This document shows, piece by piece, positions 1 through 6,694 of a stretch of 12,476 nt of DNA; the first letter of the stretch is position 1, and each line of letters begins with the position of its first letter. The notes below the pieces were generated by a model that was not told where the DNA came from, ran no database searches, and saw nothing but the letters and a program-made list of their open reading frames with translations. The stretch is from an uncultured Eubacteriales bacterium (GTDB lineage: Bacteria; Bacillota; Clostridia; Christensenellales; Aristaeellaceae): contig USCR01000062.1 of assembly GCA_900553295.1 (NCBI GenBank), positions 1 through 12,476 of the forward strand, in the 5' to 3' direction. A program made the position numbers and the translations under genes.

Positions 1-9
1 ACCTTACCG

Positions 10-36
10 GCCTGAAAAAAAGGAGGCGGTTCAGGC
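10..36 (+). promoter_or_regulatory. Inverted repeat bracketing the regulator's ribosome binding site
   Basis: GCCTGAA (10-16) and TTCAGGC (30-36) are perfect 7-bp inverted repeats separated by 13 bases, and the right arm ends directly against the TTG start at 37. The purine-rich ribosome binding site (AGGAGG, 21-26) lies in the spacer. As RNA, this would be a hairpin presenting the ribosome binding site in its loop. As DNA, the arms are centred 20 bp apart, on one face of the helix, which would suit a dimeric repressor. Autoregulation by the downstream XRE protein is an inference. The repeat itself is read directly from the sequence. Confidence 0.55.
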
Positions 37-579
37 TTGGATATTGGCGAAAAGCTGCGCCAGCTGCGGCTGCAGCGGGGATTGACCCAGGAGGAGCTGG
101 CGGACCGGTGCGAGCTGAGCAAGGGGTTCATCTCCCAGGTGGAGCGGAACCTGGCCTCCCCCTCCATCGCCACGCTGACGGACATGCTGGAGTGCCTGGG
201 CAGCTCCCTGCCGGCGTTCTTTAATGAAAAGACGGCGGAAAAGACCGTCTTTGCCCCCCAGGACATGTTTGTCAAGGAGGACGCGGAGGAGCTGCGCGGG
301 TCCCTGACCTGGCTCATTCCCGACGCCCAGAAGAACGACATGGAGCCCATCCTGGTGGAGCTGGGCCCCGGCGGGCAGACCATGAAGCTCTCCCCCGGGG
401 AAGGGGAGGAATTCGGCTACGTGCTCTCGGGCAGCATCAACCTGTGCCTGGGGGAGCGCAAAACCCGGGTGAAAACCGGCGGCAGCTTCTGCCTGCACCC
501 CAAGCAGGAGCACTGGCTGGAAAACCCCAACAAGACCAAGGCCCGGGTGCTGTGGGTATCCACGCCCCCCAGCTTTTAA
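37..579 (+). CDS. XRE-family HTH / cupin transcriptional regulator of polyamine operon
   Basis: This 180-residue regulator has an N-terminal Cro/C1-type helix-turn-helix (about residues 6-60, with LTQEELA and the recognition helix SKGFISQVERN at 28-38) and a C-terminal cupin barrel (about 105-175). That architecture is shared with E. coli PuuR and other polyamine-responsive repressors. The usual HxH metal ligands of cupin motif 1 are not seen (the segment reads SPGEGEEFGYVLSG), although a His is present in motif 2 (LHPKQEH), so ligand sensing rather than metal catalysis is likely. The start is a TTG, chosen because AGGAGG lies 10 bases upstream and the HTH begins at once. The gene ends 33 bases before potA on the same strand, so it probably heads the potABCD operon and controls it, perhaps with a polyamine as effector. 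The effector and the sign of regulation are inferred from family and neighbours. Confidence 0.88.
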   Translation: MDIGEKLRQLRLQRGLTQEELADRCELSKGFISQVERNLASPSIATLTDMLECLGSSLPAFFNEKTAEKTVFAPQDMFVKEDAEELRGSLTWLIPDAQKNDMEPILVELGPGGQTMKLSPGEGEEFGYVLSGSINLCLGERKTRVKTGGSFCLHPKQEHWLENPNKTKARVLWVSTPPSF

Positions 580-612
580 GGTACAATCCGCTTTTCAGGG
601 AGGTTACGGCAT

Positions 613-1671
613 ATGGTGGAGCAGGAACATCTGATTGATCTGAAAAACATCTCCAAGGAATTCGACGGCGTTACCGTTTTGGATAACATCAATCTATATA
701 TCCGCAAAAAGGAATTCGTCACCCTGCTGGGGCCCTCGGGCTGCGGCAAAACCACCACCCTGCGGATCATCGGCGGGTTTGAGACCCCCACCACCGGAGA
801 GGTGCTCTTCGAGGGCCGGGACATCGCCCAGCTGCCCCCCTACAAGCGCCGGGTGAACACGGTGTTCCAGAAATACGCCCTGTTCCCTCACCTGAATGTC
901 TTTGACAACATCGCCTTCGGGCTGAAGCTGAAAAAGGTGCCCAAGGCGGAGATCAGCCGCCGGGTGGAAGCCATGCTGGAGCTGGTGAACCTGCGGGGCT
1001 ATGGCAAGCGCCACGTGGACGCCCTCTCCGGCGGACAGCAGCAGCGTGTGGCCATCGCCCGGGCGCTGGTCAACGAGCCCGAGGTGCTCCTGCTGGACGA
1101 ACCCCTGGGCGCCCTGGACCTGAAGCTGCGCAAGGAGATGCAGCTGGAGCTGAAAAACATGCAGCAGCGCCTGGGCATCACCTTCCTGTTCGTGACCCAC
1201 GACCAGGAGGAAGCCCTGACCATGAGCGACACGGTGGTGGTCATGCGGGATGGGCACATCCTGCAAATCGGCGACCCCAAGCGCATCTACGACGAGCCGG
1301 TGAACGCCTTTGTGGCGGACTTCATCGGGGAGAGCAACATCCTCAAGGGCACCATGATCAAGGACGAGCTGGTAGCCTTCGCGGGTCAGGCCTTCCCCTG
1401 CGTGGACTTCGGCTTTGGGGAGAACGCCCCGGTGGACGTGGTCATCCGCCCCGAGGACATCATGCTGGTGGGTGAGGACGTGGGCCAGCTGGTGGGCGTG
1501 GTCAAGAGCGTGCTGTTCAAGGGCGTGCACTATGAAATGATGATCGACTGCGGGGAGGCCACCTTCAAGGTGCACTCCACCACCATGCAGCCCCAGGGCT
1601 CCCAGGTGGGGCTGAGCATCGTCCCCTTCAACATTCACATTATGAAGCCCATGAAGGAGGATGCCCAGTGA
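613..1671 (+). CDS. potA: Spermidine/putrescine ABC transporter ATP-binding protein PotA
   Basis: This is the ATPase subunit that powers polyamine import by PotBC at the inner face of the membrane (352 residues). The nucleotide-binding domain is complete: Walker [10 protein letters not shown] (40-48), Q-loop around [10 protein letters not shown] (85-94), signature LSGGQ (138-142), Walker B LLLDEP (159-164) and switch His in THDQEE (H196). A C-terminal TOBE-like regulatory region follows (about 275-345, with [10 protein letters not shown]), as is usual for PotA and other MalK-type ATPases. Length matches the family. The ATG at 613 has AGGGAGG at 597-603. The stop codon overlaps the GTG start of potB (GTGA), indicating translational coupling. 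The surrounding potBCD genes fix the substrate as polyamine rather than another MalK-type cargo. Confidence 0.95.
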   Translation: MVEQEHLIDLKNISKEFDGVTVLDNINLYIRKKEFVTLLGPSGCGKTTTLRIIGGFETPTTGEVLFEGRDIAQLPPYKRRVNTVFQKYALFPHLNVFDNIAFGLKLKKVPKAEISRRVEAMLELVNLRGYGKRHVDALSGGQQQRVAIARALVNEPEVLLLDEPLGALDLKLRKEMQLELKNMQQRLGITFLFVTHDQEEALTMSDTVVVMRDGHILQIGDPKRIYDEPVNAFVADFIGESNILKGTMIKDELVAFAGQAFPCVDFGFGENAPVDVVIRPEDIMLVGEDVGQLVGVVKSVLFKGVHYEMMIDCGEATFKVHSTTMQPQGSQVGLSIVPFNIHIMKPMKEDAQ

Positions 1672-2657
1672 ACATCAACACGCAGCTCCCGGCCTGGGCC
1701 TGGTGGCTGATGGGGCTTGGCCTGGCGCTCTTTGCCGGGCTGGTGGCCCTGTCCGTGCGGCGGAACCGGGGCGTCAAGCGCACCCTGTTCGCCGCGCCCT
1801 ATTCCCTGTGGATGATCCTGTTTACGGTGCTGCCGGTGATCCTCATCGGCTACTACGCCTTCACGGATCAAAACGGCGCCTTTACCCTGGACAACTTCCG
1901 CAACTTCTGGGACAGCAACTACACCAAGAACCAGCTCTACGCCTCCCTGGGCCCGGAAGCAGCCCAATACATGGTCCGGGGTACGGTGAACGTGGACACC
2001 CTGGTCTACTCCCTGTGGATGGCCTTCCTGTGCACCATCATTTGCCTGGTGCTGGGGTACCCGGCGGCGCTGTTCATGGCTGACCGGAAAATGAAGCTGG
2101 GGCCGTCCCTGGTGGTGCTGTTCATCATCCCCATGTGGATGAACTTCCTGCTGCGCACCATCGCCTGGATGAGCCTGTTGGAGGACCAGGGGCTCATCAA
2201 TCAGGTGCTGCGCTTCCTGGGCTTTGAGGGCGCGCAGCTGATGTACAACTCCGGCGCCGTGCTCCTGGGCATGGTATACAACTTCCTGCCCTTCATGGTG
2301 TTCCCTATCTACACGGTGCTCAGCAAGCAGGACCCCAAGCTGGGCGAGGCGGCCCAGGACCTGGGCTGCAACGAGTGGCGCACCCTGGTGAAGGTGACCA
2401 TGCCCCTGAGCCTGCCGGGGGTCATCAGCGGCATTACCATGGTGTTCATGCCCTCGGTGACCACCTTCTTCATCCCCCGGGTACTGGGCGGGGGCAACAC
2501 GGTGATGTTCGGCGACCTGATTGAGTCGAAGTTCCTCACCGAAGGCAACTGGAACGTGGGCAGCGCCCTGAGCCTGATTATGATGGTGCTGATCCTCATC
2601 AGCCTGTCCATCCTGCGCAAGGCGGACCCCAAAGGGGAAGGAGGCGGCATCGCATGA
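1668..2657 (+). CDS. potB: Spermidine/putrescine ABC transporter permease PotB
   Basis: This is one of two membrane permeases of the polyamine importer (329 residues). The binding-protein-dependent transport fold is clear: hydrophobic segments near 42-62, 111-131, 147-167, 196-216, 249-270 and 299-317, and an EAA loop beginning EAAQDLG at 227-233, which contacts PotA. It is longer than typical PotB (about 275-300 residues) because an extra hydrophobic segment (about 10-30) followed by RRNR precedes the usual first helix. The GTG start at 1668 overlaps the potA stop and has AGGAGG 8 bases upstream, so the extension is likely translated. The last bases overlap potC by ATGA. PotB and PotC form the transmembrane channel. 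Confidence 0.93.
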   Translation: MNINTQLPAWAWWLMGLGLALFAGLVALSVRRNRGVKRTLFAAPYSLWMILFTVLPVILIGYYAFTDQNGAFTLDNFRNFWDSNYTKNQLYASLGPEAAQYMVRGTVNVDTLVYSLWMAFLCTIICLVLGYPAALFMADRKMKLGPSLVVLFIIPMWMNFLLRTIAWMSLLEDQGLINQVLRFLGFEGAQLMYNSGAVLLGMVYNFLPFMVFPIYTVLSKQDPKLGEAAQDLGCNEWRTLVKVTMPLSLPGVISGITMVFMPSVTTFFIPRVLGGGNTVMFGDLIESKFLTEGNWNVGSALSLIMMVLILISLSILRKADPKGEGGGIA

Positions 2658-3421
2658 GCAAGTTTTTCAAGCGGTTTTACCTGGGCATTGTGCTGGTGTT
2701 CCTCTATGTGCCCATCCTGGTGCTGATTATCCAGTCCTTCAACGGGGGCAAGAGCCGGGCCAAGTGGGAGGGCTTCTCCCTGCGCTGGTACGAGGAGCTG
2801 CTTCACGACCAGGCCATCCTGGGCGCGCTGCAGGTGACCCTCAGCGTGGCGCTGATCGCCATGGTGTTTTCCACGCTCCTGGGCACCCTGGCGGCCATCG
2901 GCATTTACAGCATGAAGCGCCGCCCCCAGTCCGTGATGATGACCCTCACCAACCTGCCCAACACCATGCCGGACATCGTCACCGGTATTTCCCTGATGCT
3001 GCTGTTCATCTTCACCAAGGTGGAGCGGGGCTACTTCACCATGCTCCTGGCGCACATCACCTTCGACACCCCCTACGTGATTCTCTCGGTGATGCCCAAG
3101 CTCAAGCAGATGAACAAGCACACCTACGAAGCCGCCCTGGATCTGGGGGCCACCCCCACCTATGCCCTGACCCATGTGCTGATTCCCGAGTGCAAGCAGG
3201 GCATCATCACCGGGGCCATGCTGGCCTTCACCCTGTCCCTGGACGACTTCACCATCAGCTACTTCACCACCAGCCCCCTGGTGCAGAACCTCTCCACGCT
3301 GATTTACTCCGCCGCCCGCAAGGGCATCAAGCCGTCCCTGAACGCGCTGAGCGCGCTGATGTTCGTCTCCCTCCTGGTGCTGCTGCTCATTGTCAACCGC
3401 CGCACCGCGGAGAAGAAGTAA
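2654..3421 (+). CDS. potC: Spermidine/putrescine ABC transporter permease PotC
   Basis: This is the second permease of the polyamine importer (255 residues), pairing with PotB. It starts with a short cytoplasmic stretch and a first helix at about 9-28 (LGIVLVFLYVPILVLII), ending in QSFN as in PotC and related spermidine/putrescine permeases. The EAA loop begins EAALDLG (159-165) and is followed by the conserved IP of the coupling helix (177-178). LSLDDFTISYF (195-205) is typical of this subfamily. Length agrees with PotC. The ATG at 2654 overlaps the potB stop (ATGA), and the likely ribosome binding site (GGGGAAGGAGG) lies in the end of potB. Translation is therefore probably coupled through potA-potB-potC. 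PotD follows after a 64-base gap. Confidence 0.94.
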   Translation: MSKFFKRFYLGIVLVFLYVPILVLIIQSFNGGKSRAKWEGFSLRWYEELLHDQAILGALQVTLSVALIAMVFSTLLGTLAAIGIYSMKRRPQSVMMTLTNLPNTMPDIVTGISLMLLFIFTKVERGYFTMLLAHITFDTPYVILSVMPKLKQMNKHTYEAALDLGATPTYALTHVLIPECKQGIITGAMLAFTLSLDDFTISYFTTSPLVQNLSTLIYSAARKGIKPSLNALSALMFVSLLVLLLIVNRRTAEKK

Positions 3422-3426
3422 CCGCA

Positions 3427-3441
3427 TGCAAGTTGCTTGCA
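3427..3441 (+). repeat. Small hairpin in the potC-potD gap
   Basis: TGCAAG and CTTGCA form a perfect 6-bp inverted repeat with a 3-base loop, starting 6 bases after the potC stop. No T-run follows, so it is not an intrinsic terminator. Such intercistronic hairpins can mark RNA processing or 3'-end protection, which would help give the binding protein more transcript than the permeases. That role is inferred. Confidence 0.35.
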
Positions 3442-3485
3442 GTAGCTTCCCCATACAAAACATCTTTTTTAGGAGGAAACGCCCC

Positions 3486-4523
3486 ATGAAAAAGCTGCTT
3501 TCCCTGCTGCTGGTCGCCCTGCTGGTACTGCCCGCCGCCGCCCTGGCCGACGAGGTGGTCAACGTGTTCAACTGGTATGACTACATCGACGAAAGCGTCT
3601 TTGCGCAGTTCACCGAGGAGACCGGCATCCAGGTCAACGACATGTACTTCACCACCAACGAAGAGATGATGGTGCAGGTGGAGGCCAACCCCGGCGCCTT
3701 CGACGTGTGCTTCCCCTCCGAATACATCGTCGAGCGCATGCTGGAAAAGGATCTGCTAGCGGAGATCAACTACGACAACGTGCCCAACTTCCAGTACACC
3801 CTCGAGAGCCTGCAAAACCCCAGCTATGACCCCAATAACGCCCACTCCGTGCCCTACATGTGGGGCACCGTGGGCATCCTGTACAACACCACCATGGTAT
3901 GGGAACCCGTGGATTCCTGGAGCATCCTGTGGGATACCCGGTACAAGAACAACGTGTTCATGCTGGACTCCATCCGCGACTCCATGGGCATTACCCTCAA
4001 GTACCTGGGCTACTCCATGAATACCCGGGACATCACCGCCCTGGAGGCCGCCAAGGCCAAGCTCATCGAGCAGAAGAACGCCGGCATCGTCAAGGCCTAC
4101 CAGGTGGATGAAACCAAGGATAAGATGGTGGCCGGTGAGGCCGCCCTGGCCGTGATGTGGTCCGGCGACGCCCAGTACGCCATCGACCTGAACCCCGACC
4201 TGGCCTATGCCATCCCCAAGGAAGGCAGCAACGTTTGGGTGGACTGCATGGTCATCCCCAAGGACGCCAAGAACAAGGAGAACGCCGAGAAGTTCATCAA
4301 CTTCCTCTGCCGCCCCGACATCGCCCAGAAGAACTGCGAAGCCATCTGGTACTCCTCCCCCAACACCGGCGCCATTGAGCTCATGGGCGAGGAATACACC
4401 AGCAACACCGTGATGAACCCCTCCGAGGAAGATATCGCCAACTGCGAATACTTCAACGACATTGACGAGGGCTTCCTGGCGGTGTACAACGCCCTGTGGC
4501 AGGAAGTGAAAAACGCCAAGTAA
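3486..4523 (+). CDS. potD: Polyamine ABC transporter substrate-binding protein PotD
   Basis: This is the extracytoplasmic receptor that captures spermidine or putrescine and hands it to PotBC (345 residues). The mature part begins VNVFNWYDYI, the classic PotD/PotF opening. Likely polyamine-contacting residues can be matched to E. coli PotD by motif: W30 and Y31, D161/D165 (DSIRDSMG), W225 (MWSGDA), W251 and D253 (VWVDCMVIPK). The start at 3486 has AGGAGG 9-10 bases upstream and gives a good signal peptide (KK, then a Leu-rich core). An upstream in-frame ATG at 3390 lies inside potC and is rejected. The signal peptide ends in ALA before residue 22 and contains no cysteine, so it looks like a signal peptidase I substrate rather than a lipoprotein, which is unusual for a Gram-positive receptor. 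No intrinsic terminator follows before the thrS promoter. Confidence 0.94.
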   Translation: MKKLLSLLLVALLVLPAAALADEVVNVFNWYDYIDESVFAQFTEETGIQVNDMYFTTNEEMMVQVEANPGAFDVCFPSEYIVERMLEKDLLAEINYDNVPNFQYTLESLQNPSYDPNNAHSVPYMWGTVGILYNTTMVWEPVDSWSILWDTRYKNNVFMLDSIRDSMGITLKYLGYSMNTRDITALEAAKAKLIEQKNAGIVKAYQVDETKDKMVAGEAALAVMWSGDAQYAIDLNPDLAYAIPKEGSNVWVDCMVIPKDAKNKENAEKFINFLCRPDIAQKNCEAIWYSSPNTGAIELMGEEYTSNTVMNPSEEDIANCEYFNDIDEGFLAVYNALWQEVKNAK

Positions 4524-4541
4524 TCTCCCGGATTTTCCCCC

Positions 4542-4570
4542 TTGACAAACCCGCGGAACCGTCCTATACT
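4542..4570 (+). promoter_or_regulatory. Sigma-70-type promoter of thrS T-box transcript
   Basis: TTGACA (4542-4547) and TATACT (4565-4570) are separated by 17 bases, a perfect -35 and near-perfect -10 at optimal spacing. The predicted start is about 4577, just upstream of the T-box leader. The -35 lies only 18 bases after the potD stop. Confidence 0.9.
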
Positions 4571-4576
4571 GCAATC

Positions 4577-4814
4577 AATCCTGAGGAATGAAGGGGAACA
4601 TGCCCGCCATCCCGCCCGGCAGAGATTCCGCGCCATGGGCTGCAAGCGCGGAAGGGGAACGGCTTTGCGTGGATACCATCCCCGGACTTTGGGCGGCTCA
4701 CGGCCGTTAGCCCGTGAATGAAGTGGGTTTCATTTGGAAACAAGCAGGGTGGAACCGCGGATGCGCAATTCAGGCATTCGTCCCGGCAGAAACGGCCGGG
4801 ACGGGTGCCTTTTT
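4577..4814 (+). promoter_or_regulatory. Threonine-specific T-box riboswitch leader of thrS
   Basis: The leader carries the T-box motif AGGGTGGAACCGCGG at 4746-4760, which binds the free CCA end of uncharged tRNA. Stem I is visible: GGGGA (4593-4597) pairs with TCCCC (4679-4683) at the base, and TTCCGCGC (4626-4633) pairs with GCGCGGAA (4646-4653) around a 12-base apical loop. The candidate specifier is ACC (4675-4677), followed by a purine. It is a threonine codon, as expected before thrS. Further stems are TCACGG/CCGTGA (4698-4703, 4712-4717) and AATGAA/TTCATT (4717-4722, 4729-4734); these share one base at 4717. The antiterminator pairs GGG (4747-4749) with CCC (4782-4784) and GCGGATGC (4757-4764) with GCATTCGT (4774-4781), leaving the 7-base bulge TGGAACC. 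Uncharged tRNA-Thr should stabilise this form and let thrS be transcribed. The fold was made by hand. Confidence 0.93.
4772..4814 (+). terminator. Conditional T-box terminator
   Basis: The arm AGGCATTCGTCCCGGC (4772-4787) pairs with GCCGGGACGGGTGCCT (4795-4810) over 16 bp including two G-U pairs, with a 7-base loop and a T-run at 4810-4814. Its 5' arm shares bases 4774-4784 with the antiterminator, so the two structures exclude each other. It is the off state when tRNA-Thr is charged. It may also stop transcripts reading through from potD. Confidence 0.9.
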
Positions 4815-4863
4815 CGTTCCCGGCGAGGTAAACACAACCAAACAAAAGGGAGGAAACATCGCC

Positions 4864-6627
4864 ATGAAAATCATCTACAACGACGGCACCGTGGCCGAGT
4901 GCCCCGCGGAGGACGAACTGCACGTCATCCGTCACAGCGCGGCGCATATCCTGGCCCAGGCCATCAAGCACCTGTATCCCCAGGCGCACTTCGCCTACGG
5001 CCCCGCCACGGAGAAGGGCTTCCACTACGACGTGGACCTGGGCGACGTGAAGCTCTCCGACGAGGACTTCCCCGCCATTGAAAAGGAAATGCAATCCATC
5101 GTCAAGCAGAACCTGCCCATCAAGCCCTTCGCCCTTTCCCGGGAGGAGGCTGTGAAGCTCATGCAGGAGCGGGGCGAAATTTACAAGGTGGAGCACATCG
5201 CCGACCTGCCCGAGGACGCCACCCTGACCTTCTACCAGCAGGGGGACTACATCGACATGTGCGTGGGCCCGCACCTGTGCTACACCAAGGCCCTCAAGGC
5301 CTTCAAGCTCACCGCCCTCTCCGGCGCCTACTGGAAGAACGACAAGAACAACAAGATGCTCACCCGTGTCAGCGGCGTTGCCTTCCGCAACCAGGAGGAG
5401 CTGAGCGAATACCTCAAGATGATCGAGGAGGCCGAGAAGCGGGATCACCGGCGCATCGGCAAGGAAATGGGCCTGTTCATGCTCTGCGACGAGGGCCCCG
5501 GCTTCCCCTTCTTCCTGCCCAAGGGCATGGCCATCAAAAACGCCCTGGTGGACTACTGGCGTGAGATCCACTACAAGGCAGGCTATGTGGAGGTCTCCAC
5601 GCCCCTGATTATGAACCGTCACCTGTGGGAGACCAGCGGCCACTGGGATCACTACAAGGACAACATGTACGCCACCAAGATCGACGATGAGGACTACTGC
5701 ATCAAGCCCATGAACTGCCCCGGCGGCGTGATGGTCTACCGCAGCCAGCCCCACAGCTACCGTGAGCTGCCCATGCGTGTAGGCGAGCTGGGCATTGTGC
5801 ACCGGCACGAGCTCAAGGGCGCGCTCCACGGCCTGTTCCGCGTGCGCTGCTTCACCCAGGACGACGCGCACATCTTCATGACCCGGGAGCAGATCCCCGA
5901 TGAGATCGCCGGGGTGGTGCACCTGATTAACCAGGTGTACAACAAGTTCGGCTTTGACTACTTTGTGGAGCTGTCCACCCGCCCGGAGAACAGCATGGGC
6001 TCCGACGAGGACTGGGAGGACGCCACCAACGGCCTCAAGGCCGCCCTGGAGCGCCTGAACATGCCCTACATCCTCAACGAGGGCGACGGCGCCTTCTACG
6101 GCCCGAAGATCGACTTCCACCTGCGGGACAGCCTGGGACGCACCTGGCAGTGCGGCACCATTCAGCTGGACTTCCAGATGCCGCTGAACTTTGGCCTGGA
6201 GTACGTGGCCGAGGACGGCAGCCGCAAGCGCCCTATCATGATCCATCGGGTGTGCTTCGGCTCCATTGAACGCTTCATCGGCATCCTGACGGAGCACTTT
6301 GCGGGCAAGTTCCCCACCTGGCTGGCCCCCACCCAGGTGAAGGTGCTCCCCGTTTCCGACAAGAGCCTCGACTATGCCCGGCAGGTATACGAGCGCATGA
6401 AGGACAAGGGCATCCGCGTGGAGCTGGACGACCGCAACGAGAAGATCGGCTACAAGATCCGCTACGCCCGTCAAATTGACCGGGTGCCCTATATGCTGAT
6501 CCTGGGCGAAAAGGAAACCGCCGAGCAGACGATCTCCGTGCGCGACCGTGCCACGGACGAAACCACCTCCTACACCCTGGACGAGTTCCTGGCCAAGCTG
6601 GAGCAGGAAATCAAGGACCGCGTGTAA
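4864..6627 (+). CDS. thrS: Threonyl-tRNA synthetase, TGS-less form
   Basis: This cytoplasmic enzyme charges tRNA-Thr with threonine (587 residues). The editing domain is intact: HSAAH (24-28) and CVGPH (133-137) supply its HxxxH and CxxxH motifs. The class II core follows, with motif 2 (VHRHELKGALHGLFRVRCF, 312-330) and motif 3 (IHRVCFGSIERF, 460-471). Zinc ligands by alignment to E. coli C334, H385 and H511 are C285, H336 and H461. The C-terminal anticodon-binding domain starts near 490. Family members are usually about 635-645 residues because of an N-terminal TGS domain. Here only about 20 residues precede the editing domain, so TGS is missing. The ATG at 4864 has GGGAGG at 4848-4853. The in-frame ATG at 4714 lies inside the T-box and is rejected. 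Expression is controlled by the T-box leader. Confidence 0.97.
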   Translation: MKIIYNDGTVAECPAEDELHVIRHSAAHILAQAIKHLYPQAHFAYGPATEKGFHYDVDLGDVKLSDEDFPAIEKEMQSIVKQNLPIKPFALSREEAVKLMQERGEIYKVEHIADLPEDATLTFYQQGDYIDMCVGPHLCYTKALKAFKLTALSGAYWKNDKNNKMLTRVSGVAFRNQEELSEYLKMIEEAEKRDHRRIGKEMGLFMLCDEGPGFPFFLPKGMAIKNALVDYWREIHYKAGYVEVSTPLIMNRHLWETSGHWDHYKDNMYATKIDDEDYCIKPMNCPGGVMVYRSQPHSYRELPMRVGELGIVHRHELKGALHGLFRVRCFTQDDAHIFMTREQIPDEIAGVVHLINQVYNKFGFDYFVELSTRPENSMGSDEDWEDATNGLKAALERLNMPYILNEGDGAFYGPKIDFHLRDSLGRTWQCGTIQLDFQMPLNFGLEYVAEDGSRKRPIMIHRVCFGSIERFIGILTEHFAGKFPTWLAPTQVKVLPVSDKSLDYARQVYERMKDKGIRVELDDRNEKIGYKIRYARQIDRVPYMLILGEKETAEQTISVRDRATDETTSYTLDEFLAKLEQEIKDRV

Positions 6628-6642
6628 CCAATCACGCAGCGT

Positions 6643-6675
6643 GCCCCCGGAAGCATAGCTTCCGGGGGCGTTTTT
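6643..6675 (+). terminator. Intrinsic terminator of thrS
   Basis: GCCCCCGGAAGC (6643-6654) and GCTTCCGGGGGC (6658-6669) form a perfect 12-bp stem with an ATA loop, followed by GTTTTT. It lies 15 bases after the thrS stop. On the minus strand no T-run follows the same stem, so it is directional, although it may still block or stabilise the 3' end of the convergent operon. Confidence 0.95.
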
Positions 6676-6694
6676 GCATGCCGTGTGCGTTTGT

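Noticed and set aside
582..587. TACAAT as a -10 box for a separate potA promoter
   Set aside because: The expected -35 position reads TCCACG, far from TTGACA, and the short gap fits an operon.
3390..3485. Upstream in-frame ATG that would extend PotD by 32 residues
   Set aside because: It lies within potC, adds a basic non-signal stretch and ignores the strong AGGAGG and proper signal peptide at 3486.
4714..4863. Upstream in-frame ATG that would extend ThrRS by 50 residues
   Set aside because: It lies inside the T-box, including the terminator hairpin, and the added residues do not resemble a TGS domain.
6643..6669. Bidirectional terminator serving the convergent minus-strand operon
   Set aside because: The minus-strand side of the stem is not followed by a T-run, so only plus-strand termination can be supported.
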